A stretch of 64,000 nt of DNA from Bordetella petrii (GTDB lineage Bacteria > Pseudomonadota > Gammaproteobacteria > Burkholderiales > Burkholderiaceae_B), in assembly GCF_017356245.1 (NCBI RefSeq), contig NZ_JAFMZZ010000004.1, positions 1 to 64,000 on the forward strand, written 5' to 3'. Both the position numbers and the translations under genes were made by a program. The first letter of the stretch is position 1. Each line of letters starts with the position of its first letter. This document shows, one piece after another, positions 17,863 to 25,447 of this stretch. The notes below the pieces were generated by a model. That model was given only the letters and a program-made list of their open reading frames with translations. It did not search any database and was not told where the DNA came from.

Positions 17863-18732
17863 ATGAACTGGGATGACCTGCGCCACTTCAGCGCCCTGGC
17901 CGCGGCCGGCTCGCTGTCCGCCGCGGCGCGAACGCTGGCGGTCGAACACGCCACCGTGGCGCGCCGCATCGCGTCGCTGGAAGCCTCCCTGGGCATCCCG
18001 CTGGTCGACCGGCGCGGCCGGCGCTGGACCCTGACAGCCGAAGGCGAACGCGTCGCGGCCATTGCCGCCAACATGGAAAACGAAGCGCGCGCCATCCGGC
18101 GGGCTGCCGACGGCGCGCGTTCCGAGCTGTCGGGAACCATCGTCATCAGCGCCGCGCCCGCCCTGGCGGCGCTGGCCCTGACCGCGCCCCTGGTGGACCT
18201 GCAACGCCGCCATCCCCGCCTGACCCTGCGCATCATCGGCGAAGCCCGCGCCGCCTCGCTGGACCGCGCGGAAGCCGACATCGCCATCCGCCTGACCCGC
18301 CCGGAAAAAGGCGACCTGACAATCACCCGGCTGGGCAGAGTGGATTTCCGGCTATATGCCAGCCCCGCCTACCTGGCCGACACGGCCGAAGAGAACTGGC
18401 GCTTCATCGGTTCCGACGGGCCGCTGGCGCAGGCGCCGCAGCAGGCGGCATTGGAAAATCTCGCGGCCGGGCGGGTGTTCGCGTTCTACTCCGGCAGCCT
18501 GGACATTCAACAGGCCGCCGCGCGCAACGGCGCCGGCATTGCGGCGTTGCCGGACTTCATGGGCTTGGGTGACGCGGAGCTGGTTCCCGCTGTGCCGGGT
18601 GCGCCGCTGGTGTCGCGGGACATCTGGCTGGTGGTGCATTCCGACCTAAAGCGCGCGGCGGCGGTCAAGGCGGTGATGGGGCAGTTGCGAAGCGTGTTTG
18701 CGCGGGAGCGCAGCGAGGCGGCTGGCGGTTAG
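17863..18732 (+). CDS. LysR-family transcriptional regulator
   Basis: Regulator of 289 residues. The HTH spans about residues 3-62 (MNWDDLRHFSALAAAGSLSA, then AARTLAVEHATVARRIASLE). A PBP-like effector domain follows, with PALAALALTAPLVDLQRRHP near 95. It belongs to the clade starting NWDDLRHF that commonly controls adjacent oxidoreductases. Divergent from the quinone oxidoreductase, its probable target. Downstream lies a dispersed repeat and then the island end. Confidence 0.92.
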   Translation: MNWDDLRHFSALAAAGSLSAAARTLAVEHATVARRIASLEASLGIPLVDRRGRRWTLTAEGERVAAIAANMENEARAIRRAADGARSELSGTIVISAAPALAALALTAPLVDLQRRHPRLTLRIIGEARAASLDRAEADIAIRLTRPEKGDLTITRLGRVDFRLYASPAYLADTAEENWRFIGSDGPLAQAPQQAALENLAAGRVFAFYSGSLDIQQAAARNGAGIAALPDFMGLGDAELVPAVPGAPLVSRDIWLVVHSDLKRAAAVKAVMGQLRSVFARERSEAAGG

Positions 18733-18766
18733 CGCCATGCGCTGCGGGGGGTGGGAGCAAGAGACG

Positions 18767-18854
18767 GGTGTCTGGCTCCCGTCAGGGTGCCTGACACCGA
18801 TGTGTGCAGACGCGCTATACCTCGGTGTCTGACACCCTGCGGGAGTCAGACACC
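18767..18854 (+). repeat. Dispersed palindromic repeat, complete double-hairpin copy
   Basis: Two imperfect hairpins are joined by a GATGTGTGCAG linker: GGTGTCTGGCTCC with GGTGCCTGACACC (18767-18798), then GGTGTCTGACACC with GGAGTCAGACACC (18824-18854). Related copies lie at 13241/14476, 43165 and 50041, always just after the 3' end of a gene. Within the gene-free stretch 18733-19156 this repeat, the island left junction and the arm sites are the recognisable content. Confidence 0.85.
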
Positions 18855-18868
18855 TGGCGACATGGCAA

Positions 18869-18877
18869 TCAGACGTT
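18869..18877 (+). repeat. Candidate attL core
   Basis: TCAGACGTT, identical to the sequence covering the ychF stop codon at 34385-34393. It lies immediately after the dispersed repeat and before the first arm-type sites. A 9-bp match is short on its own; it gains weight from its position relative to the integrase arm sites. Confidence 0.45.
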
Positions 18878-18972
18878 GATCACACGTTTAAACGTTGATC
18901 GGTTGGCAAAGGCTTGTGGACACTAGGTTTCGCGGGGAAATCGGGCCACGGCCTTTGCGGGAATCGCTGGAA

Positions 18973-18993
18973 GTACCCCCAGTTGTACCCCCA
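18973..18993 (+). repeat. Integrase arm-type sites, left end
   Basis: Two direct copies of GTACCCCCA (18973-18981 and 18985-18993) spaced 12 bp apart, followed by an inverted related sequence. The same 9-mer occurs twice, in the same orientation, at the other end of the island beside the integrase gene. Such direct repeats inside both ends are typical binding sites for the N-terminal arm-binding domain of P4-type integrases. Confidence 0.65.
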
Positions 18994-19156
18994 AGGGGGT
19001 ATCGGGATGATAGATCAGTCTGGATGCCGATGCCAGCGCTGCGCCTGCCAAATAAAACGGGTATGGCGCAGACCGCATTGTTGGCTGACGCCTGGAACGG
19101 TACGCGATGAGATGCAGGGGAACGGGCCGCTGTGGCCCAGACCTCGGAGAACTCTC

Positions 19157-20314
19157 ATGGCAGACCACCACACCCGCCACAACCCGCCTGGGCAAGACGC
19201 CCTGTTCGCCACGCCGGCATCGCTCATGCTCGATGCTCGCCTCACGCCGCTGGAGCGCAATGGCTGGCAGGTGCTGCGGATGCTGCGCTCTGCGGAGGGT
19301 ATCAGCCCGCTGGCGAATCTGGGGCAGTTGCGCCGCTATCTCACCTCTACCCCGCTGGGCCAGCGGGCCGGGTACGAGACGGCCTGGCGTGTTCTCGTCG
19401 TGCTTCGACTGACGGGGTGGATCAGTCTGGTGGGCCAGCAACGCGATCCTCTCACCGGCCATGTGCTCAGCGAGCTGTATCAGGTTCACGAAAGCGCCCT
19501 GCACTTCCAACAGGCCTGCGAGCTCGATGCCAGTCTGTCCGCGCTTCTGCAAGCATCCATCGGCCACGAGAACAACCAGGTAGATCGGGTGGCTGTCCAC
19601 ATTCGGGCAACGCTGGCACAGGCACCTGAAGCTGCCTCCATCGCGACCCACGATCAGCGTCACGATGACGATGATTTGCCCCCCACGCCGCCGTCGCCGG
19701 CGAGCGAGGCAGCCGACCCACTGCCATTGTCTGGCAATTCCGCTGGCAGCACGCTTGTTCCGCAACAGACCGGACACGCTCGCCACATGACGGCTGAGCA
19801 GGGCAGTACGTATAAGACGTATATGTATAAAAAAGAACGTACGTACCGCGCGCGCGAAGAAAACAGCGATCCCGCATCGCGGCCGGTGAGCTTGCCGCCT
19901 TGCCTGCGCAATGCCCAGGCAGACCAGCAAAAGGACGTGCAGGCCGCCTTGCGGCGGCTGCCGCCGCAGCATCGCCAGGAAGTACTCGACGAGTTGCAGG
20001 CACGCAGCCAGAGCGGCACCGTGCGCAATGTCGTGGCCTACTTCTTCGCCTTGGTGAAGCGCGTTTTTGCGGGCGAGTTCCGCTTGTGGGCAGGTCGCAA
20101 GGAGACATCTGCCACCCCACGGCCTGTCGAAAATCGGCCTGCCGGTGTGCCACGCACCAAACACCGCCCAGAACCGACTGCGCCACCGGCATCGCGTGAA
20201 ACCGCCCTGGCGCACATCGCCAACATCCGCAAGATGCTGAATGCCCCGACGAACGCTGGGGACATCGCAGCACAGGCAATGCAGGCCAGGGGATGGCAGC
20301 CGCATCCTGCGTAG
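19157..20314 (+). CDS. STY4528-family pathogenicity-island replication protein
   Basis: Resembles the STY4528 family of putative replication proteins from SPI-7-like integrative conjugative elements. It has 385 residues. The N-terminal part, about 15-155, contains LMLDARLTPLERNGWQVLRM, LRRYLTSTPLGQRAGYETAW and DPLTGHVLSELYQVHESAL, a winged-helix-like region. The middle, about 165-235, is low-complexity and acidic. The C-terminal third is basic. Start MADHHTRH is set by CGGAGA before the ATG. In complete elements it sits near partition and conjugation genes; none occur here, so it is probably a leftover of a larger element. Function is by family name only. Confidence 0.75.
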   Translation: MADHHTRHNPPGQDALFATPASLMLDARLTPLERNGWQVLRMLRSAEGISPLANLGQLRRYLTSTPLGQRAGYETAWRVLVVLRLTGWISLVGQQRDPLTGHVLSELYQVHESALHFQQACELDASLSALLQASIGHENNQVDRVAVHIRATLAQAPEAASIATHDQRHDDDDLPPTPPSPASEAADPLPLSGNSAGSTLVPQQTGHARHMTAEQGSTYKTYMYKKERTYRAREENSDPASRPVSLPPCLRNAQADQQKDVQAALRRLPPQHRQEVLDELQARSQSGTVRNVVAYFFALVKRVFAGEFRLWAGRKETSATPRPVENRPAGVPRTKHRPEPTAPPASRETALAHIANIRKMLNAPTNAGDIAAQAMQARGWQPHPA

Positions 20315-20331
20315 TAAATGCTGCCGCGAAA

Positions 20332-20364
20332 CGGGGCGTCACTGCACGCCGCAGTGACGCCCCG
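20332..20364 (+). terminator. Strong hairpin after the replication gene
   Basis: A perfect 14-bp stem pairs CGGGGCGTCACTGC (20332-20345) with GCAGTGACGCCCCG (20351-20364) around a 5-nt loop, beginning 17 nt after the stop codon. No T run follows. It could act as a transcription terminator with Rho, or as a structured element of the mobile DNA; position favours termination. The stretch 20365-20715 shows a repeated GGCCCTAC...GGAGCC motif (near 20512 and 20567) but no gene I can support. Confidence 0.5.
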
Positions 20365-20715
20365 CGCAACACCGCAAACAATGCGGGCGAAAGCCAGTTC
20401 CAATTGAGTGCGGCATACATGATGATGTCCGCCCTACACTGACCGGGCAGTTGCCAAGACCGATGGGCTTCGTACATCGGCACCCCCAACAGCGCAGGTT
20501 CCTGCAAGCGCTGGCCCTACAGGGTGGAGCCACCCCAGGTATGCCCAGGCTCTGACCGCATACCGGCCCTACCCAGGGCGGAGCCTTCTTCGTCTGTTTG
20601 AATTCATCCCTATCGCGCCGCCTGGCGCACTGTCCTTTGCGGCAATTGCCTGTGCGCAACGCACGGGGCTGCCGCTGCATTTCTCATCCCACTTACTTCA
20701 TAGGAGGACTCGTCC

Positions 20716-20965
20716 ACGTTCACATCACTTTCGTCTTGCAGTACCTCCGTCCGGGCTTCCAGCAGGGAGCAAGACGGACGCCTCATTCGAGGCTCTGGTG
20801 TCTCCTGAACACCATGCCCTTGCCCTCACGGGATCTCGCCTCAGCGAGTTGGCACCAACACTAACCATTGATTTTCAGGACAACGCAGCACGGCGCTTTG
20901 CCTGGAGGCCGGAAGATGGACGACTTGACCTATACCCTGCGGCAGCTTTGCCAACGCAACCGTGA
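20716..20965 (+). pseudogene. Possible decayed small gene upstream of the recombinase
   Basis: An AGGAGG site (20702-20707) stands 8 nt before ACG (20716) where an ATG would be expected. The frame from that codon, ACG TTC ACA TCA, stays open for about 30 codons. A second frame, offset by one base and running from about 20750 to the stop at 20963-20965, reads as very protein-like: it contains ASFEALVSPEHHALALTGS and later FAWRPEDGRLDLYPAAALP. The pattern suggests a gene that lost its start and gained a 1- or 4-nt insertion near 20746-20753. Its end overlaps the recombinase start by 50 nt. I do not recognise the protein; the frameshift is inference. Confidence 0.35.
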
Positions 20966-21779
20966 CGGCAGTCACAACACGCAGGCTGACCGGATGCGTT
21001 CGCTGTCGCTGGCCGCGCGGCAACTGCGCGAGGCCGGTTTCCGGCAGATGAAAGCTTCGTCTCTCAAGGGCAAGCACGTCCAGGCGCTACTGGAACGCTG
21101 GCAAGGCGAAGGTTTATCGTCCGGCACCATCAAGAATCGGCTCTCTCACCTGCGCTGGTGGGCCGAAAAGATCGGCAAGGCCGGCATCCTACCGGCGGAC
21201 AACTCGCAGCTTGGCGTGGCCGAGCGCCGCTATGTGACCAACATCAGCAAGGCCCAGGAACTGGGCGCAGATCTTGAACAGATCACCGATGTCCACGTGC
21301 GCATGAGCCTCCAGCTACAGGCCGCCTTCGGATTGCGCCGGGAGGAAGCGATCAAGTTCCAGCCTAGTTACGCGGATCGGGGTGACTACATCGCCCTCAA
21401 GGGATCGTGGACCAAGGGCGGTCGGGAGCGAACTGTGCCCATCACAACAACAGAGCAACGCGATGCGCTCCAGGCTGCACACCGTCTAGCGGGCGCAGGA
21501 TCATTGATCCCGGCAAACAAGACCTACATCCAGCAACGGCACGTCTACGATGGACAGTGCAAGGCGGCGGGCTTGAGCAATATGCATGGGCTGCGGCATC
21601 GGTATGCACAGATGCGATATGAAACATTGACGGGGTGGAAGTCACCGGCAGCCGGTGGACCGGGCACGGCTCAACTCGACCTATCACAGCGTCTGGCCGA
21701 CCGACACGTCCGGCAACAGATCAGTCATGAACTTGGGCACGAGCGGGTGAAGGTGACAGCGGTCTATCTCGGAAGCTAA
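20916..21779 (+). CDS. Tyrosine recombinase / integrase-domain protein
   Basis: Site-specific recombinase of 287 residues, of the type found inside SPI-7-like conjugative elements. The N-terminal SAM-like core-binding region spans about 1-95. The catalytic set is visible: Arg in FGLRREEAIKF, Lys in SWTKGGRERTVP, HGLRHRYAQ as the HxxR box, ELGHERVKV with the second His, and Tyr in TAVYLGS at the very C-terminus. Start MDDLTYTLRQL has GGAGG 7 nt upstream. It lies far from the island ends, so it is probably cargo with its own sites rather than the integrase that placed this island. Confidence 0.85.
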   Translation: MDDLTYTLRQLCQRNRDGSHNTQADRMRSLSLAARQLREAGFRQMKASSLKGKHVQALLERWQGEGLSSGTIKNRLSHLRWWAEKIGKAGILPADNSQLGVAERRYVTNISKAQELGADLEQITDVHVRMSLQLQAAFGLRREEAIKFQPSYADRGDYIALKGSWTKGGRERTVPITTTEQRDALQAAHRLAGAGSLIPANKTYIQQRHVYDGQCKAAGLSNMHGLRHRYAQMRYETLTGWKSPAAGGPGTAQLDLSQRLADRHVRQQISHELGHERVKVTAVYLGS

Positions 21780-21857
21780 GTCGCACGCTGCGCAAGTACT
21801 TGGGGCGACACAGCCAAGGCACGCTGTCACCACCAGACTCATCCAAGACGCGTGGGG

Positions 21858-23936
21858 CTACTTCTGCAGTAAGTCCTCCAGAAATTCCGACTCAGGTTTT
21901 ACTGCTGACACATGCAGTTGGTCGCGGGCACGGGTGCAAGCCACGTACAGCAACTGGCGTTCGGTGTTATAGATTTCGGTCAGTTCGGCCTCGTCAGCAG
22001 CAGTGTCGATGCGCACCTGTGAAGGGATGATTTCATCATCGCAGGCCATGACCGCAACCACGCGGAATTCCATGCCCTTGGCTAAGTGCATGGTGGTGAT
22101 ACTGACGAAGCCCTCTTCCGTTGCCATGTCCTTGCCGAGCACACGCCCCCGCAAACCTGCGACCTTGACTGCCATCTGCGCGCGGGACAGTTCGCTGTCG
22201 GATCGGACGAAGACGCCGATTTCCTCCGGCAGCACATCGCTGGCACTGCTTTGCTGCAACCATACGCCGACGGCCTGGCTTTCCGCATCGACATCGGCGT
22301 AGCTACAGATGGTCGGTTCTGGCCCATTGAATACAGAAATCGTACCCTTGCGGCTTTCGACGTTTCCGTCCACATCGGATACCTCGGGACCGAGCAAACG
22401 GTCGGCCTGCAAGCGGATCTGGTGCGAGGTACGGTAGTTGATATTGAGCGTTCGCGAGCGACCACGTACATCCACACCCAAAGACTTCCACGAGAACGGC
22501 GTCTGGAAGATGCGTTGGCCCAGATCGCCAGCAAAGAACAGTGCGTTGGCGCGGTTGCCGGCAATCGCCGCCAGGAAGCGCAATTGCTGCACGCCGATGT
22601 CCTGCGCCTCGTCCACCACGATGTAATCGAATATCGGATGCTTGCGGTTGGATATGGTCTCAGCCAGCTTGGCGAACATCTCTGCCGCAGTGATCTTGCC
22701 GGCCTGCTTCAATTGCGCCTTCACCTTGGCGAACACCTGCCAATACAAGGCGCGCTGCGCCTCCGGCAGACGTGTCTTGCGACCCAGCCGCTTGGCATCG
22801 CGGTAAGCCTCCCAGCTTTCCACTTGCCAAGTGTCCACCACATCTTCCCATTCGGACAGCAAAAATGCAGCGTTGGCCTTCAGGCCATCGACCTGCGTGG
22901 CGGCGGCCTTCAACAACGTGGAAATTTCCTCACGGCTGGCGAATACCGGTTTACCGAGTTCCGCCGCATACAAGCGGATGCCAAGAGCATCCATAGCGGC
23001 CACGTCGATACGTTCGCCGAGCTTGGGAGTGTTCCAGATCAACCGATACAGATTGCCGCGCAAGGCATTGGCCAATGTATCCGAAAACGTGGAAAGCAGA
23101 ACGCGCGCATCTTCGTCCTGGTGCGCCAGATGCACAGCCCGGTGCAAGGCAACCACGGACTTGCCCGTGCCCGCCGAGCCAGACACACGCGCCGCACCGT
23201 TGTAATGGCGCTCGACCAGCTGACGCTGCGCCGGATGGAGGAACACCGTCCACTTGTCCCACGGGTATTCCAGGGCACGGGCCAATTCGTCCATATCGGA
23301 CATGACGCGGAACCGGCGTTGCGCGTCCGGGTGCAGGAATGGGTCCGCCCCCTTGCCTGCCACTTCCGGCAACGCCGGCGTGCCGCCGGTCGCCAGTTCG
23401 AGCAAGGCTTCAGCCGCTTCGCCGGGCAAATGGTCAGCCAGCTCCAGCAGTGAATCCTCGTCGGCAGCCTTCACATCGGCCAGCCACTCCTGCGGCACGC
23501 CATAGGCCAGCAGTTGGGAGTCGCCATATTTCGCGAACAGTTTCGGCTTCTGCCCTGTGGCCGGTCGGCTGTCCTCGACGTACTTCGGAACGAGGATTTC
23601 CTCGACACGCTCGCGGACCTCGACAAGCTGCGCTGCGCCGGTGGTCGGATGTACTTCCAGCTTGCGCCGCTCGGCCCACTGATAGGCCTTGTCGTGGTGA
23701 TCGACATAGCAGAGCAGCAGACTGCCAGCGGTTTTGTGGACGATCAGGCGAATATCGCGGCTGACACGCACCGACCAGAAGTTCGGGTCTTTGGCTCTGT
23801 CGAGCTTGTGGAAGCTCATGCCGTTGCCAGTCGGGTCCACCTGCAAATCGAAGGCGGTGGTCTTGGCGGCCTTCTGCTCATCGCCGGTCAGGCGCGCAAG
23901 GCTGGTGGTAAAGGTGTCGGCGATGCGGAATTCCAT
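21858..23936 (-). CDS. UvrD/Rep-type SF1 helicase with RelE-like N-terminal domain
   Basis: A 692-residue protein with two parts. Residues 1-95 read like a RelE/ParE-type toxin fold: MEFRIADTFTTSLARL, then VRVSRDIRLIVHKTAGSLLL and CYVDHHDKAYQWAERRKLE. Residues 235-690 are a complete SF1A helicase: HPAQRQLVERHY (Q motif), VSGSAGTGKS (251-260), IVVDEAQDI (about 440-447), GDLGQRIFQ (470-478), NYRTSHQI (500-507), TTMHLAKGMEF and LYVACTRARDQL. All ATPase motifs are intact. It is the last gene of the island cassette, 22 nt after the upstream gene. The helicase call is firm; the toxin-like fold is pattern recognition and its activity is unknown. No antitoxin-like gene adjoins. Confidence 0.85.
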   Translation of the reverse strand: MEFRIADTFTTSLARLTGDEQKAAKTTAFDLQVDPTGNGMSFHKLDRAKDPNFWSVRVSRDIRLIVHKTAGSLLLCYVDHHDKAYQWAERRKLEVHPTTGAAQLVEVRERVEEILVPKYVEDSRPATGQKPKLFAKYGDSQLLAYGVPQEWLADVKAADEDSLLELADHLPGEAAEALLELATGGTPALPEVAGKGADPFLHPDAQRRFRVMSDMDELARALEYPWDKWTVFLHPAQRQLVERHYNGAARVSGSAGTGKSVVALHRAVHLAHQDEDARVLLSTFSDTLANALRGNLYRLIWNTPKLGERIDVAAMDALGIRLYAAELGKPVFASREEISTLLKAAATQVDGLKANAAFLLSEWEDVVDTWQVESWEAYRDAKRLGRKTRLPEAQRALYWQVFAKVKAQLKQAGKITAAEMFAKLAETISNRKHPIFDYIVVDEAQDIGVQQLRFLAAIAGNRANALFFAGDLGQRIFQTPFSWKSLGVDVRGRSRTLNINYRTSHQIRLQADRLLGPEVSDVDGNVESRKGTISVFNGPEPTICSYADVDAESQAVGVWLQQSSASDVLPEEIGVFVRSDSELSRAQMAVKVAGLRGRVLGKDMATEEGFVSITTMHLAKGMEFRVVAVMACDDEIIPSQVRIDTAADEAELTEIYNTERQLLYVACTRARDQLHVSAVKPESEFLEDLLQK

Positions 23937-23958
23937 CAGTTCCTCTCAACGATGGCAA

Positions 23959-24333
23959 TTACGCTGCGCGGTACTGACTACCGCGATCCACCGCAAATTT
24001 CTTCAGCTTCTTCGCCAGCTTCCGACACTCCTTTTCTGAGAACGCGCCAAAATTAACGATCGCGTGCGCTGTGTTCCCGGCGATGGGATCGGGCTGATGC
24101 AGCAAACCAACCGATACGGTCTCCGCTCCACTGACAGCCCATACACCAACGGATTCCAAACCGAGATCCACGGTGTAGTGCTGATGCGATGCCTCTGCGG
24201 TAGTCTGATCACCATCGTAAACAGACAGCTTTCCGTCATCCTTCGGGAAGGGGAAAAAAGCCTGACTGGAAACCTCGCCATCGGGAGCAAAATTCGGATG
24301 CACTTGGCGCAGCAACAAAGTCTGATCGTTCAT
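23959..24333 (-). CDS. Conserved hypothetical protein of the restriction cassette
   Basis: A 124-residue acidic-to-neutral protein without signal peptide or membrane segment. It opens with LLLRQVHPNFAPDGEVSSQA and contains FPFPKDDGKLSVYDGDQ, a pattern I associate with an uncharacterised family found beside the kind of protein encoded upstream. The C-terminus is basic (KECRKLAKKLKKFAVDRGS). Its ATG overlaps the preceding gene in an ATGA junction, so the two are co-translated and probably work together. No catalytic motif is evident. Composition is AT-richer than the flanks. Confidence 0.65.
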   Translation of the reverse strand: MNDQTLLLRQVHPNFAPDGEVSSQAFFPFPKDDGKLSVYDGDQTTAEASHQHYTVDLGLESVGVWAVSGAETVSVGLLHQPDPIAGNTAHAIVNFGAFSEKECRKLAKKLKKFAVDRGSQYRAA

Positions 24334-25433
24334 GCCTGCTGCACCTTGATGTTGTCATTCAAGAACGCGAACAGGGATTGCCAGCCGACAGTATCCAAAT
24401 CGAAGTCTCTCTCCATGTCCTCGTCATTAGCTCCGAACGCATGGTAACTGGCTTGCAAATTGGTCAAGTCGATGTCCAGCGATGGGTCACCTTCGACTTT
24501 CCATTCGAGCAATAGATTGCCATCCTGCTTTGGAACAATGAGGGGTATGGGTAATTTATCCGGGTAATCAGCGATCAGTTTTTCAGAAACACGAGACAGC
24601 CTGTCGGCATCTGGTGCCAGCCCATCTCCCTCGAACCAGCCATTTTCGAGCAGGGAGATTTCGTCGAACCGCGCCAATATGGCGTAGTTCTTGGTGACTT
24701 CCAGTGACTCGATAGAAATTACTTTCTGCAGACGTTCGTAAGAGTCATAGGCACCTACGCCCACCACGCTAATCTGATGGCGCTGGCGACCGCCATAGGT
24801 GCGAGCCATGTTGTGAAACGAATCTGGCATGGGAATAACTACGGCTGGACTATTGTCTGCCGGTTTCAGACGAAATGAGGATTTGGCGAAATCTACCTCT
24901 TCGATGTAGCCGTTAAGCGAAATTTCTCGCTCATAGACCTGGTCAGCGGCCAACACCAGTTGCTTGCGCTTTTCTTGTGTCAGCCGGGCCGGATTTCCAT
25001 CCCCTTGAACCGGTAACTCCAAAGCCTCATCGGCACGCAAGGAACGACCGAACTGATTGAAGTGGCCCAACAACTCCTTCGGAAACGCTTCCGGCAATGC
25101 CACAATCGGCGCGGCGATGCACTCTGCCACCAAGTCACGGGCACGCTCGAAGTAATCCTTTTCGCCACCTTGCAGGGCTAGCGCGCCGGCCATGACTAGA
25201 GCTAACATCGGCTTGGCGCTACCCGCATCAATGCGTTCGATGTCCAAACGGAAACCAGCTTCAAATCCCTTGGGCACTCGCTGCCTTTCCGGGTGCTCTA
25301 ATAGATATAGGTGCTTGGCTAGCTCGACAATCAAGCGTTCATAAGCAGCAAGGTCACGGGCCACATCGACGGGCAGGGTGTGCTCGTCAAAACGTGCGCC
25401 GGTAAATCTGGGTTGGGAGAAGTCGATCTTCAT
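24330..25433 (-). CDS. Conserved hypothetical protein of the restriction cassette
   Basis: A 367-residue soluble protein that I cannot assign to a known function. The N-terminal two thirds are helical with no recognisable motif (KIDFSQPRFTGARFDEHTL at the start). The C-terminal 120 residues have a pattern shared by a widespread unknown domain: ISLLENGWFEGDGLAPDA, then LPIPLIVPKQDGNLLLEWKV. Coupled by a 4-nt overlap to the following 124-residue gene and 14 nt after the methyltransferase stop. It is too long for a typical antitoxin, and no nuclease motif is seen. Probably an accessory of the cassette; lower GC than neighbours. Confidence 0.65.
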   Translation of the reverse strand: MKIDFSQPRFTGARFDEHTLPVDVARDLAAYERLIVELAKHLYLLEHPERQRVPKGFEAGFRLDIERIDAGSAKPMLALVMAGALALQGGEKDYFERARDLVAECIAAPIVALPEAFPKELLGHFNQFGRSLRADEALELPVQGDGNPARLTQEKRKQLVLAADQVYEREISLNGYIEEVDFAKSSFRLKPADNSPAVVIPMPDSFHNMARTYGGRQRHQISVVGVGAYDSYERLQKVISIESLEVTKNYAILARFDEISLLENGWFEGDGLAPDADRLSRVSEKLIADYPDKLPIPLIVPKQDGNLLLEWKVEGDPSLDIDLTNLQASYHAFGANDEDMERDFDLDTVGWQSLFAFLNDNIKVQQA

Positions 25434-25447
25434 ATGTCCTCGCTCCC

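Noticed and set aside
18895..19110. Short frame over the left island junction
   Set aside because: It spans the arm-type repeats and has no coding character; the repeats better explain the sequence.
20916..21779. The internal tyrosine recombinase as the integrase of the island
   Set aside because: It lies about 2 kb inside the left end with no shared repeat beside it, whereas the P4-type integrase adjoins the ychF junction and arm sites.
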